Below, piece after piece: positions 46,493 to 55,083 of a DNA stretch of 64,000 bases. The stretch is taken from contig NZ_CALUTC010000004.1 of NCBI RefSeq assembly GCF_944323605.1, positions 1 to 64,000 on the forward strand. The letters are read 5' to 3'. The notes under the pieces are model-generated. The model was not told the origin of the DNA. It saw nothing but the letters and a program-made list of their open reading frames with translations, and ran no database searches. Position 1 is the first letter of the stretch. Each line of letters opens with the position of its first letter. Both the position numbers and the translations under genes were made by a program. This stretch comes from an uncultured Campylobacter sp. (GTDB lineage Bacteria; Campylobacterota; Campylobacteria; Campylobacterales; Campylobacteraceae).

Positions 46493-46864
46493 ATGAGACA
46501 TTATGAGGTTTTGTTTATCCTTAAACCGACTCTTACAGATGAGGAGGTAGAGCTTAGGTTGAATTTCGTTAAAGAAATTCTTACTAAAAACGGTGCTGAA
46601 ATAGCTTCGGTTGTGCCAATGGGCACTAGAAAACTGGCTTATTCCATTAAAAAATATGAAAGAGGAACTTATTTTGTTATTTATTTTAAAGCCCCGCCAA
46701 GTTTTATAAAAGAGCTTGAAAGAGTGCTTAGAATAAATGAAGATATTATAAGATTTCTTATAGTTAAGTATGAAAATAAAAAAGAAATATTAGCCTGGGA
46801 AAAGCTAAGTCAAGGTATAAAGCAGTCTAAAAAAGAGATAAAAGCTACAAGTCAAGAAGCTTGA
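46493..46864 (+). CDS. rpsF: 30S ribosomal protein S6
   Basis: A 123-residue S6 protein that binds the 16S rRNA central domain as a dimer with S18. It begins [18 protein letters not shown], with [18 protein letters not shown] in the middle, both standard. The C-terminal tail is Lys/Glu-rich. The AAGGAG ribosome binding site sits in the hairpin described just upstream, predicting feedback control. It leads the rpsF-ssb-rpsR operon. Confidence 0.98.
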   Translation: MRHYEVLFILKPTLTDEEVELRLNFVKEILTKNGAEIASVVPMGTRKLAYSIKKYERGTYFVIYFKAPPSFIKELERVLRINEDIIRFLIVKYENKKEILAWEKLSQGIKQSKKEIKATSQEA

Positions 46865-46878
46865 TGAAAGGCTAATTT

Positions 46879-47379
46879 ATGTTTAATAAAGTTGTTTTGG
46901 TTGGAAATTTAACAAGAGATATAGAGCTTCGTTACACACCTTCAGGTATGACTATAGGATCTTCTGCTATAGCTGTAACAAGGAGATTTTCAGGCAGTAA
47001 TGGAGAGAAAAAAGAAGAAACTTGTTTTATAGATATAAGTTTTTTCGGTAGAACTGCTGAGGTCGCAAATCAGTATCTTTCAAAAGGTTCTAAGATACTT
47101 GTGGAAGGTAGATTAAGGCTAGAGCAGTGGAGCGATCAAAATGGTCAGAATCGATCCAAGCATAGCGTAGTCGTTGAAAGCATGGAAATGCTTGGTTCTG
47201 TAGCCCAAAAATCTAATCAGAGCCTAAATCCTTACAGCCAACAAAGTTCTTATCCAAATTCTAAACAATACCAAAACCAAAATTCTTATCAAAATTCATA
47301 TCAACAAGAGGAAAAAATAAAGGAAATTGATGTTTCTGATTTTGATATGGATGATGGCAAGAGTGAGCTACCATTTTAA
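46879..47379 (+). CDS. ssb: Single-stranded DNA-binding protein
   Basis: A 166-residue SSB. The OB fold occupies ~1-110 ([21 protein letters not shown] is its start, FIDISFFGR and GRLRLEQW follow). A Gln/Asn/Tyr/Ser-rich linker and the acidic tip DDGKSELPF, which binds RecG, RecQ and other partners, complete it. It is sandwiched between rpsF and rpsR, as in many bacteria, and should be co-transcribed with them. AAAGGCTAATTT gives a usable ribosome binding site. Confidence 0.98.
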   Translation: MFNKVVLVGNLTRDIELRYTPSGMTIGSSAIAVTRRFSGSNGEKKEETCFIDISFFGRTAEVANQYLSKGSKILVEGRLRLEQWSDQNGQNRSKHSVVVESMEMLGSVAQKSNQSLNPYSQQSSYPNSKQYQNQNSYQNSYQQEEKIKEIDVSDFDMDDGKSELPF

Positions 47380-47390
47380 AGGAGAAAAAT

Positions 47391-47651
47391 ATGGCTGAAA
47401 AAAAGAAGTATTCAAGAAGATATTGTAAATATAGTGAAGCAAAGGTTGAATTTATAGATTATAAAGATACTGCTATGCTTAAACACGCACTTTCTGAGAG
47501 ATTTAAGATAATGCCTCGTCGTCTAACAGGCACAAGTAAAAAATATCAAGAAATGGTTGAACTTGCTATAAAAAGAGCAAGGCACGTAGCTTTGATACCT
47601 TATATAGTAGATAGAAAAAAGGTTGTTAGCAATCCTTTTGAAAATCTTTAA
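47391..47651 (+). CDS. rpsR: 30S ribosomal protein S18
   Basis: An 86-residue S18, partner of S6. Typical segments are [30 protein letters not shown] and [10 protein letters not shown]. The zinc-binding CXXC of some S18 forms is absent, only one Cys being seen. It is preceded by AAGGAG and ends the operon at a strong palindromic terminator. Confidence 0.98.
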   Translation: MAEKKKYSRRYCKYSEAKVEFIDYKDTAMLKHALSERFKIMPRRLTGTSKKYQEMVELAIKRARHVALIPYIVDRKKVVSNPFENL

Positions 47652-47658
47652 TTGTGAA

Positions 47659-47680
47659 AAACTAGGCTTAAGCCTAGTTT
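47659..47680. terminator. Bidirectional terminator between rpsR and the prepilin cluster
   Basis: AAACTAGGCTT and AAGCCTAGTTT form a perfect 11-base-pair inverted repeat with T-rich flanks on both strands, between two convergent transcription units. Confidence 0.85.
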
Positions 47681-47687
47681 GTGTTTT

Positions 47688-48137
47688 TTAAAAATTATCA
47701 TCAGGGTATAAAAATACATTTTCATTTATAAAAATTTCTTCATTGACCCCGCTTCCCTCATTTAACAAAACAGATATATTTGATATTATTATGTTATCTT
47801 TGCTTAGATTGGCGTCTTTATTTGTATCGGTAAAGGAAAAATTTATGCATTCTCTTAATGGATATAGGTATTGTATTAAAATTTGAGCATTTTCGTATTT
47901 AAATTTTACCTTGTCTATACACTGCTTTCCTTGAGATTTTGCTTCGTATAAAAAATATTTAGCAAGTTCTTTTGAATTTTCGCTTAAGATTTTAGCTTGA
48001 GTATATAAAAAAACATTTTTTATGTGTTTTGGTATATATGCACTTTTATTGACTGCAAAAAGAGTAAAAAAGCTTACAAAAATCAGCGTTATTATGCAAA
48101 CAAAAAGCAAGAAACCTTTTTTCATAAAGCACTCCAC
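47688..48137 (-). CDS. Small membrane-anchored protein of the pseudopilin cluster
   Basis: A 149-residue protein with a lone N-terminal membrane anchor (MKKGFLLFVCIITLIFVSFF after a short start) and a ~120-residue soluble part containing two cysteines that could form a disulfide. No catalytic motif is visible. It overlaps the larger prepilin-like gene by 16 bases. By position it should belong with the transformation-related type II secretion/pseudopilin genes. The start is uncertain: an ATG five codons in (MKKGF) gives a more natural signal. Confidence 0.65.
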   Translation of the reverse strand: MECFMKKGFLLFVCIITLIFVSFFTLFAVNKSAYIPKHIKNVFLYTQAKILSENSKELAKYFLYEAKSQGKQCIDKVKFKYENAQILIQYLYPLRECINFSFTDTNKDANLSKDNIIISNISVLLNEGSGVNEEIFINENVFLYPDDNF

Positions 48138-48829
48138 TTATAAACGCAGTCTAAATTTTCTTGGCAAATTCTTATCTTAAAAGTATCTTTTTCTCGCTCT
48201 ATGCTAAAGTCTTTAACATTTTCAAGCAGAATGGAATCTATATTATTGTATTTATAAAACAAGGTTTTATCATTTAGAAAAAGCGAAATTTCAGAATCTA
48301 TCACCTTATAAAAACCGCTAAAACTATCATTTACAAAAGATATCTTTTCTTTGTCTAGAATTTCTACTTTGTATTCCTTTTTTTCTTCTAAAGAAAAAAG
48401 CCTTAAAGTATTGTCTTTTCTGCCGTGCAAATCCTTTTGATTTTCCAAAATTCCTAATTTTGTTTTTTTACCATCCACAACCTCTTCATACGAAAAATTA
48501 CTTTTTGGGGAGTAAAAGCTAGAATTCTCATCTTTTAAAATTATGCCAGAATAAGCTATTAAGAGCTGATTTTTTCTTAAAAGCAAAATATCATCATCGC
48601 TTAAGGTGCAAGAAAATGAATTTGTAAAGAATTTAGAATTTATACATTTTTTTAAAATTTTATCTATGAATAATAGGCTTAAATTTAAATTCATTATATT
48701 TTGGCTTAGGTCTTTGTGCTTATTATAAAAATGATTCATATTAAGCACAGGTTTTGATATTATAAGCAAGACTATAACAAATACAGAAAGTGCCATTATG
48801 CTTTCAAAAAGACTAAAAGCTTTTTTCAT
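48122..48829 (-). CDS. Prepilin-like protein with N-terminal methylation-type motif
   Basis: This 235-residue protein opens with a type IV pilin-like leader: short basic start, then FSLFESIMALSVFVIVLLI, with the Glu at +5 after the expected cleavage at K-A-F. A long soluble domain of beta-rich character follows. Two adjacent genes have the same anchor logic. Such minor pseudopilins help DNA uptake in Campylobacter. It overlaps its neighbours on both sides. Confidence 0.7.
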   Translation of the reverse strand: MKKAFSLFESIMALSVFVIVLLIISKPVLNMNHFYNKHKDLSQNIMNLNLSLLFIDKILKKCINSKFFTNSFSCTLSDDDILLLRKNQLLIAYSGIILKDENSSFYSPKSNFSYEEVVDGKKTKLGILENQKDLHGRKDNTLRLFSLEEKKEYKVEILDKEKISFVNDSFSGFYKVIDSEISLFLNDKTLFYKYNNIDSILLENVKDFSIEREKDTFKIRICQENLDCVYKWSAL

Positions 48830-49127
48830 CTTTAAAGTGTTGTTTGTAATTTATTTTTTTTGGATTTATGCTATAAAGTTTGAAATTTTTACTACTATTT
48901 TCTTTTATTTCTAAATTGATAAGACCTATATTCTCTACATAAAGAGAGGTATCTTTAGTTTGAGAAAGCCCTTGTTGCAAATTCTTTTCTAGAGTAAATA
49001 ATTCTTGATTTGTTGAAATAATAGAACTATTTTTTACAAAATTTAAGTAAGTTTGATAAAACAAGATAAATACAAAACTTAGTAAAAATATAGAAAAAAT
49101 TGCTTCGAGTAGGGAAAATGCTCTCAT
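48813..49127 (-). CDS. ctsT: Transformation-system pseudopilin CtsT-like
   Basis: A 104-residue protein with a prepilin signature: MRAFSLLEAIFSIFLLSF, in which the Glu at position 5 of the mature helix is conserved. The helix continues into a short soluble domain. Size and position (after proC and fliW) match CtsT, which I recall as required for natural transformation in C. jejuni. It overlaps proC by 4 bases. Confidence 0.75.
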   Translation of the reverse strand: MRAFSLLEAIFSIFLLSFVFILFYQTYLNFVKNSSIISTNQELFTLEKNLQQGLSQTKDTSLYVENIGLINLEIKENSSKNFKLYSINPKKINYKQHFKDEKSF

Positions 49128-49864
49128 TTTTTTAAAGCTGCAGCAAAAGCTTTAAAAAACGCATATCTTAAACCTTCTTCTTCAAGTGCTTTCACACCTT
49201 TTATTGTTACTCCAGCAGGAGAACAGATTTGTTCTTTTATAAGAGCTGGATGCTCTCTTTCTAAAAGCTCAGCAAATCCGTGAAATAATGATATAGTAAG
49301 CTCATAGCTTAATTCATTCTTTAGCCCTTCGCATAAACCAGCATTTGCAATGCTTTCAGCTACTAAGGACAAAAAAGCCGGAGCACAACCGCTAATTAGC
49401 ATAGCAGGGTCAAAAAGCTCTTCTTTTTCAAGCTCAAATGCGTCTCCAAATGTTTTTATAATATCTAATATTTCATCTTTGAAAAGATTGTTTTCAAGTA
49501 TAAAGCTTGTGGTTGATTTTTTGTATTTCGCAGCTATGTTTGGCATTATTCTAGCGTAATTTTTAGCTTTTATTGATTTTAAATTTTCCATTTTTACACC
49601 AGCTAAAACTGATATTAAAATTCTTGCTTCACCTTGCAAAATTTTACTCATATCATTTAGAGCATAAGGTTTAAAAGCTAATAAAATATCCTTTTTATCT
49701 ATATCAAAACCGTCATACAAGCTAGTTTGTATGCCGTATTCTTTAAAAAAGGAAAAAGAGTTTTCATTTCTAGCTACTATACATAAGTCATATTTATCTT
49801 TAAGTCCTATGGCTAACGCTTTAGCCATAGAACCATTTCCTAATATATATATTTTATTTCTCAT
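49124..49864 (-). CDS. proC: Pyrroline-5-carboxylate reductase
   Basis: A 246-residue NAD(P)H-dependent enzyme for the last step of proline synthesis. The nucleotide-binding loop is ILGNGSMAKALA; the C-terminal dimerisation helices carry SGCAPAFLSLVAESIANAGL and SPAGVTIKGVKALEEEGLR, including the proline-substrate loop. A little shorter than E. coli ProC, with helix trimming typical of this group. Coupled by overlap to fliW upstream and ctsT downstream. Confidence 0.95.
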   Translation of the reverse strand: MRNKIYILGNGSMAKALAIGLKDKYDLCIVARNENSFSFFKEYGIQTSLYDGFDIDKKDILLAFKPYALNDMSKILQGEARILISVLAGVKMENLKSIKAKNYARIMPNIAAKYKKSTTSFILENNLFKDEILDIIKTFGDAFELEKEELFDPAMLISGCAPAFLSLVAESIANAGLCEGLKNELSYELTISLFHGFAELLEREHPALIKEQICSPAGVTIKGVKALEEEGLRYAFFKAFAAALKK

Positions 49865-50255
49865 CTTTTTTTATATAATTTTCGATTTTTTCAGCTTGTG
49901 AAAAATCTGGATAATCCTTTGGATCAAGTATTATTTGAGCCATAGTATTATTATCCCAATTTATGAGTATTGGTGCTAAAAAATTTAGCCTTGATTCATT
50001 TACATCTTTTTCGTGCAATGCTACTATTATAAATGCTTGTCTTTTTGAGCTTTTATTTAAGGCAAGTAATTCTTGATAGTAAAGAGGTATGTCAAAATCA
50101 TACCCAGGTCTTATTAGCTGTGAATCTATAACTACAAAGGTAAATTCTTGTCCATCTTTGCTTTGTATCTTAGAAAAAATATCATCTACCTTAGAAAATT
50201 CTACATTTTTTGTGTCTTCGAATCCCAGTATAGGGCATTTAACAGTTAAATTCAT
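49854..50255 (-). CDS. fliW: Flagellar assembly factor FliW
   Basis: A 133-residue FliW that binds CsrA and flagellin in turn, releasing flagellin mRNA from repression as flagella grow. Landmarks are CPILGFEDTKNVEFSK at the N-terminus and APILINWDNNTMAQIIL in the C-terminal half. CsrA is encoded ~19 kb away in this window. The stop overlaps proC by 11 bases. Confidence 0.92.
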   Translation of the reverse strand: MNLTVKCPILGFEDTKNVEFSKVDDIFSKIQSKDGQEFTFVVIDSQLIRPGYDFDIPLYYQELLALNKSSKRQAFIIVALHEKDVNESRLNFLAPILINWDNNTMAQIILDPKDYPDFSQAEKIENYIKKDEK

Positions 50256-50335
50256 TTGTCCTTCCTTCTATTGTGATAAGTAATTCTATCACAAATAAGC
50301 AAAAAAAATGCCAAAAATTTACTTTTTATTTAAAA

Positions 50336-50362
50336 ATATTCTAGACAAAGGGTCTAGAATAT
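50336..50362 (-). terminator. Rho-independent terminator after the small membrane protein
   Basis: ATTCTAGAC and GTCTAGAAT form a nine-base-pair stem around a five-base loop just past the stop codon of the gene at 50362, followed on the minus strand by TTTTTA. Confidence 0.75.
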
Positions 50363-50796
50363 TAGACAAAAAATGCCATTTTTGCTAAAACGACTGTGAT
50401 AAAACCAAGCACTAAAACTATACTATGTGTAGATTTTATAGGATTTGCTCTTTTTAGCATAAGCTTAAATACTAGTGCATTAATTATAAAGAGCACTATA
50501 ATAAGAGCTAGTATTATTTTTATCATTAGAAGTTTTTGTAAATTTGTATTGAAAAATCCAAGCTCCGAATTTAAGTAGCTACTCATCATAGCTCCGCCAC
50601 TTATCACTAGCAGCAAAACACAGATAGGCATTATTTTAACACCTCTTTTCATCACAGGAGATAATAACTCGTCTGCTTTTTCACCCAAAGACTTTTTAAG
50701 AGCTGTTAGCAAAAATACATCTGTAAAAATGAAACCTAGAAATATAATAGCACATATTAGATGAATAGTTAAAAAATAAGGATACATAAGTTGCAT
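50362..50796 (-). CDS. Four-helix inner-membrane protein (CopD-like)
   Basis: A 144-residue protein with four hydrophobic segments (FLTIHLICAIIFLGFIF, then IMPICVLLLVISG, IKIILALIIVLFI and IVLVLGFITVVLA). A His in TIHLIC and a later conserved basic loop recall CopD/YohM-type haem or copper proteins, but the match is loose. The start ATG at 50796 has AAGGA six bases upstream and lies one base past the flavoprotein stop, so the two genes are coupled; an earlier in-frame ATG is rejected. Function unknown. Confidence 0.7.
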   Translation of the reverse strand: MQLMYPYFLTIHLICAIIFLGFIFTDVFLLTALKKSLGEKADELLSPVMKRGVKIMPICVLLLVISGGAMMSSYLNSELGFFNTNLQKLLMIKIILALIIVLFIINALVFKLMLKRANPIKSTHSIVLVLGFITVVLAKMAFFV

Positions 50797-50797
50797 T

Positions 50798-51394
50798 CTA
50801 TTTCCTTGAGCTAGGAGTATCATGAACTATAGTAATAGCACCTTTTATATCGCTTAATATCGCACAAGCTGCTTCGGTGCCACTTCCCATAGCACAAGCT
50901 ATCATACTTGTTATACCAGCTGCAGTCCCTGCTACATATATACCATCTTTAACCAACTGTCTTTTGCTATGCTTTAGGCAAATTTTATTTGGTTTATTCA
51001 TTAGCTTGTGTTCTGTTACTATGTCTCCAAGTCCTTGTATATCAAATTTTGAAGCACCTGTTGCTAAAATTATATAGTCTGATTTAAATTCTTTTTCCTT
51101 AGTTTTTGTAGTAAAAGCACCTTTTTCACCACCTATTTCAACAACAGTATCATTTACATAATTTACCTTTAAAAAATCAGAAATTTGCTTTCTTGTTTTT
51201 TCCAAAATTTCTTGTCCATTTATGGCTTTTGGAAACAAAGGCACATTATAAACTGCAACAGCGTTTATATCTGGTTTAGAATCATCAATCACCGTTATAT
51301 CAAAATCAAGCTCATCATTTTTAGCACTTGCAAACAACAACGCTGCACTAAGTCCTGCTATACTTCCACCTACTATAAGTATTGATTTTTTCAT
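50798..51394 (-). CDS. Short thioredoxin-reductase-like flavoprotein
   Basis: A 198-residue FAD-binding protein. The dinucleotide fold is GGSIAGLSAALLFA near the N-terminus and the C-terminal FAD motif is DGIYVAGTAAGI, with a helix after it. It lacks the central NADPH-binding domain and the CXXC redox pair of thioredoxin reductase, and is about 100 residues shorter. ATG 51394 is preferred, with AAAGG upstream, over the earlier ATG 51427. It precedes the small membrane protein by one base, so the pair may form a membrane electron-transfer unit. The electron donor is unknown. Confidence 0.75.
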   Translation of the reverse strand: MKKSILIVGGSIAGLSAALLFASAKNDELDFDITVIDDSKPDINAVAVYNVPLFPKAINGQEILEKTRKQISDFLKVNYVNDTVVEIGGEKGAFTTKTKEKEFKSDYIILATGASKFDIQGLGDIVTEHKLMNKPNKICLKHSKRQLVKDGIYVAGTAAGITSMIACAMGSGTEAACAILSDIKGAITIVHDTPSSRK

Positions 51395-51484
51395 CGTATT
51401 TAACCTTTCATTTTTTATAAATTTCACTTAAATTTAAGCTAGTTCGTACAAATGTAAGGTAAATACGATAAATTTAGTTTTAAT

Positions 51485-54061
51485 TTATATTTTTTTTACA
51501 CTTATTTCCTTATCTTTTGCATCTATAAGTATGCTATCTCCAATTTTCAATTCATCGGCTAAAATCATATCGCTAAGCCTATCTTCTATCATATCATAGA
51601 TAGCTCTTTTTAAAGGTCTTGCTCCAAAATCCACATCAAAGCCCTCATTTGCTATCAAAAGGGCAGCGTCTTCGCTTAATTCTGCTTTTATGCCTTTATT
51701 TTCAAGAGATTTTTGCAAATCTTTAAATAAAAGTTTTACTATCTCATAAGCCTCATCTTTTCCTAGAGGATTAAAGGTGATTATATCGTCCAAGCGATTT
51801 AAGAATTCTGGTTTGAAAAAGTTTTTAAGCTCCATTTTTATAGCTTCTTCTTGCTCTTTTCCTTTTAAATTCATTATGGCATTAGAAGCTATGTTTGAAG
51901 TTAGGATTATGATAGTGTTTTTAAAATCTACAGTAACACCTTTACTATCGGTTGCCCTACCATCATCTAAAATTCCTAAAAGTATATTAAATACATCTTT
52001 ATGAGCTTTTTCTACTTCATCAAACAAAAGCACAGAATACGGTTTTCTTCTAACAGCTTCTGTAAGCTCTCCGCCTTCTTCGTGTCCTACATATCCAGGA
52101 GGTGCTCCTAAAAGTCTTGATACGCTATGTTTCTCCATAAATTCACTCATATCAAATCTTATCAAAGCTTTTTCATCATCAAACAAAAATTTAGCTAAAG
52201 CTTTAGCGGACTGGGTTTTTCCCACACCTGTTGGACCAAGAAATAAAAAACTTCCTATAGGTTTATTTGCATCATTAAGTCCGGCTTTGTTTCTTTTAAT
52301 CGCTCTTGCTAATGCAGATATAGCTTTATCTTGCCCTATAACGCTTTCTTTTAGATGTTTTTCAACCTCTAAAAATTTTTGCTTTTCAGAGGTAAGCATT
52401 TTTTGCACTGAAATTCCTGTCCATTTGCTAAGTATCGAAGCTACCAAGTCTTCATCTACTTGATTTTTAAGCAAAACGCCTTCTTCGCTCATCTTTTGCC
52501 ATTTATCTTCTAATTCTTTTACTTCTTTTTCTAAGCTTGGAATTTTGCCGTATTCTATTTCAGCTACCTTTTGAAATTCACCCTTGCTTTTTGCTAAATT
52601 TGCTTCATTTTTTAAGCTATCTATATCTTTTTTCTTTAAATTTATATCATTAAACACAGCTTTTTCATTTTCAAATTTTGCGTTAAGCCCTATCTGTTTT
52701 TCTTTTAAATCGCTAAGCTCTTTCGCAATTTCTTGCATTCTTTGTTCGTTTTTTTCATTTTTTTCCATTTTTAAGGCTTCATTTTCTACCTCTAAAGTTT
52801 CTATGTCCTTTCTTACCTTTCTTAAAGAGCTCGGTTCGCTTTCTATTTGCATTTTAAGTTCAGCTGCAGCTTCATCTATCAAATCAATTGCCTTATCTGG
52901 TAAAAATCTATCGCTTATATATCTTTTTGATAGTTTTGCGGCAGCAACTAAAGCACTATCTGTTATGCTTACATTATGATGAAGTTCTAGTTTTTCTTTT
53001 ATACCTCTTAGCATCGCTAAAGCTTCATTTACTGAAGGTTCTTTTACTGATATTGGCTGAAATCTCCTTTGCAAAGCCGCATCTTTTTCGAAATACTTTC
53101 TATATTCTTTTAAGGTTGTAGCTCCAACTGTATGCAATTCCCCTCTTGCAAGTGCTGGTTTTAAAATATTTGCGGCATCCATACTTCCTTCACTTGCTCC
53201 TGCACCGACTATAGTATGAATTTCATCTATAAAAAGCACTACATTTTCACTTTTTATAGCTTCATTTACAACAGCTTTTAGTCTATCTTCAAATTCTCCC
53301 CTGTATTTTGCACCAGCTATTAAAGCACTCATATCAAGTGCTATGATTCTTTTGCTTTGTAATGATTTTGGCACATCTTTTTTTACTATCCTTTGTGCTA
53401 GGGCTTCAACTATAGCTGTTTTACCAACTCCTGGCTCTCCTAGGAGTATGGGGTTGTTTTTTGTTTTTCTTATCAAAATTTGCATAAGTCTTTGAATTTC
53501 TTCTTCTCGTCCTATTATTGGCTCTAGTTTATTTTCTCTAGCTTTTTGTGTCAAATCTATACCAAATTTATTAAGTGCATCTAGGCTTTCATCAGCACTT
53601 TTGCTATCTATTTTTTTATCAGATCTTATAGCTTGTAATTCTTTTTTAAAATCCATAAGGTCTATAAATTTGCTTAAAATCTCTTTATAATCTTTGTTGT
53701 TTTGACTTTGAGACATTAAAAATGTATCAACAGACAAATAAGAATCTCCATTTGCACTCATAAGAGCTTTTGCGTTTTCTAAGTCTTTTATAAGTTCGTT
53801 TGAAATTCTAATATTATCTTTGCTTACATTCGAGCTTGTTGCTAACTGTGCAATTTTACTTTTTACTTCTAGTTCTAGCGCTTCTTTTGAGATATTGTTT
53901 TTGTTTAAAATTTGATTTAATATGCTTGAACTATCAACAATTAATGCCCATAATATATGCAAGGCTTGAATTTCATTATTTTTTGAATGTATAGCTAAGG
54001 AAGCACCACTTTCTAATGCTTCTAGCATAGAATTTGTTAGATAATCTTGTATATTTGCCAT
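51485..54061 (-). CDS. clpB: ClpB disaggregase
   Basis: An 858-residue HSP100 that resolves protein aggregates with DnaK. Two AAA+ modules: GEPGVGKTA (~200) with FIDEIHT, and [11 protein letters not shown] with [12 protein letters not shown]. The ~110-residue M-domain coiled coil (~400-520, rich in E, K, L) sits at the end of module 1 and distinguishes it from ClpA. TAGGAG precedes ATG 54061. An HspR-type operator upstream predicts heat-shock control. dnaK, its partner, is at the right end of the window. Confidence 0.97.
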   Translation of the reverse strand: MANIQDYLTNSMLEALESGASLAIHSKNNEIQALHILWALIVDSSSILNQILNKNNISKEALELEVKSKIAQLATSSNVSKDNIRISNELIKDLENAKALMSANGDSYLSVDTFLMSQSQNNKDYKEILSKFIDLMDFKKELQAIRSDKKIDSKSADESLDALNKFGIDLTQKARENKLEPIIGREEEIQRLMQILIRKTKNNPILLGEPGVGKTAIVEALAQRIVKKDVPKSLQSKRIIALDMSALIAGAKYRGEFEDRLKAVVNEAIKSENVVLFIDEIHTIVGAGASEGSMDAANILKPALARGELHTVGATTLKEYRKYFEKDAALQRRFQPISVKEPSVNEALAMLRGIKEKLELHHNVSITDSALVAAAKLSKRYISDRFLPDKAIDLIDEAAAELKMQIESEPSSLRKVRKDIETLEVENEALKMEKNEKNEQRMQEIAKELSDLKEKQIGLNAKFENEKAVFNDINLKKKDIDSLKNEANLAKSKGEFQKVAEIEYGKIPSLEKEVKELEDKWQKMSEEGVLLKNQVDEDLVASILSKWTGISVQKMLTSEKQKFLEVEKHLKESVIGQDKAISALARAIKRNKAGLNDANKPIGSFLFLGPTGVGKTQSAKALAKFLFDDEKALIRFDMSEFMEKHSVSRLLGAPPGYVGHEEGGELTEAVRRKPYSVLLFDEVEKAHKDVFNILLGILDDGRATDSKGVTVDFKNTIIILTSNIASNAIMNLKGKEQEEAIKMELKNFFKPEFLNRLDDIITFNPLGKDEAYEIVKLLFKDLQKSLENKGIKAELSEDAALLIANEGFDVDFGARPLKRAIYDMIEDRLSDMILADELKIGDSILIDAKDKEISVKKI

Positions 54062-54100
54062 AATTCTCTCCTAAAGTTTTATAGTAATGATATTATATAA

Positions 54101-54121
54101 CTTTAGTCTATTATTGTCAAG
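54101..54121 (-). promoter_or_regulatory. HspR/HAIR-type operator of clpB
   Basis: Read on the minus strand, CTTGACA-N7-ACTAAAG resembles the HAIR consensus CTTGAGT-N7-ACTCAAG bound by HspR. A TATAAT box (minus strand, 54097-54092) lies a few bases downstream, placing the operator over the -35 region of clpB, as expected for repression. Four arm positions deviate from the consensus. Confidence 0.6.
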
Positions 54122-54138
54122 TTTCTTAAATAAAAAAT

Positions 54139-54432
54139 TTAATATTTTAAAAAAGAATCCATAGCTTTTTTAAATTCTTCTATCTTTTTTTCATCTCCAT
54201 CTTGTATGGCATGCACTACACAGTGGCTTAAATGCTCTTTCAAAATAGCTTTGGCAGTGCTTGCTATCTCGCCTCTTACAGCAGCTAGTTGTATCACGAT
54301 TTCGCTACAATCTCTACCATTTTCTATCATTGTTTTTATGGACTGTAAATGCCCTATACTTTTGCTAAGCCTATTTATCATAGCCCTATTATGTCCTTTT
54401 GAGTGAGTGTGAGATTTTTTATCTGCTTGCAT
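54139..54432 (-). CDS. CsoR/FrmR-family metal-sensing repressor
   Basis: A 97-residue all-helical repressor. Cys42 (GRDC), His67 and Cys71 (KEHLSHC) have the 25- and 4-residue spacing of the Cu(I)-binding C-H-C triad in CsoR (Cys36, His61, Cys65 in the M. tuberculosis protein, from memory). The His-rich N-terminus (HTHSKGH) could supply an extra ligand, as in nickel or cobalt sensors. AAAGGAT precedes ATG 54432. It overlaps the exported gene by 14 bases. Targets are not evident; no metal transporter adjoins it. Confidence 0.85.
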   Translation of the reverse strand: MQADKKSHTHSKGHNRAMINRLSKSIGHLQSIKTMIENGRDCSEIVIQLAAVRGEIASTAKAILKEHLSHCVVHAIQDGDEKKIEEFKKAMDSFLKY

Positions 54433-55066
54433 TTATATCCTTTAGGCTGATATTTTTGTCTTTTAATTGTATAAGATTAGGTGTTATGTCTTTTGGCAAG
54501 GTCGGAATTTCTAGTATGCTAGGGTCTATTGTATCTACATTTAAATCATTGCTATTATTATCATTTAGTAATGCACCAACATCCGTTATTTTGTCTATAT
54601 CAGGCACTGTTATATTGTTTTCCTTAGATATATATTCTTTTTTGTCATCTACTTCTTTTTTATCATCTTTTAGTTCATTTTCATTATCATAGTCTTTTAG
54701 AAAGCTTTTAAGCTCTTCTATATCAAATTTTTGCACCCCTTTTAATTTTATTATGTATATATCTTTTATATCTATTTTATATTTTTTATTTATATATTTA
54801 CTCAAGCTTTGTTTAAACCTTAGTTTGCCAAGTTCTGTGAAAATATCTTCGTAAAAAAAGCTAGATATAACTGTGTTTGTAGCGTCATTTAGTTTGCTTA
54901 CTTGATTGCTTAGATTTTCCCCATCAAATTCAAGGCTTAGTTCTACTTTTTTTAGTGAGTTTTTGGCTTCTTTTGAGTATAATTCTGTTCTTAAATTTTC
55001 TATTGTAACTGTTTGTGCTTTTAGCATAGCAAAAAGTAAAAAAAGTAAAAAAAATACTTTCATCAT
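54419..55066 (-). CDS. Exported protein with FliL-like segment
   Basis: A 215-residue protein with a signal peptide or anchor (MMKVFFLLFLLFAMLKAQ). Residues ~60-110 (EDIFTELGKLRFKQSLSKYI, then DIKDIYIIKLKG) have the helix-then-strand rhythm of the FliL periplasmic domain. An acidic, low-complexity region (DNENELKDDKKEVDDKKE) and a short tail follow. FliL stabilises the flagellar stator. This resemblance is by eye only and no other flagellar gene adjoins it, so it may be an unrelated periplasmic protein. Confidence 0.55.
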   Translation of the reverse strand: MMKVFFLLFLLFAMLKAQTVTIENLRTELYSKEAKNSLKKVELSLEFDGENLSNQVSKLNDATNTVISSFFYEDIFTELGKLRFKQSLSKYINKKYKIDIKDIYIIKLKGVQKFDIEELKSFLKDYDNENELKDDKKEVDDKKEYISKENNITVPDIDKITDVGALLNDNNSNDLNVDTIDPSILEIPTLPKDITPNLIQLKDKNISLKDINASR

Positions 55067-55083
55067 TTTTTCCTTATTTTATT

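Noticed and set aside
51777-53121. Plus-strand reading frames antisense to clpB
   Set aside because: They are rich in Ser, Phe and Leu, lack ribosome binding sites and simply mirror the AT-rich codons of clpB.
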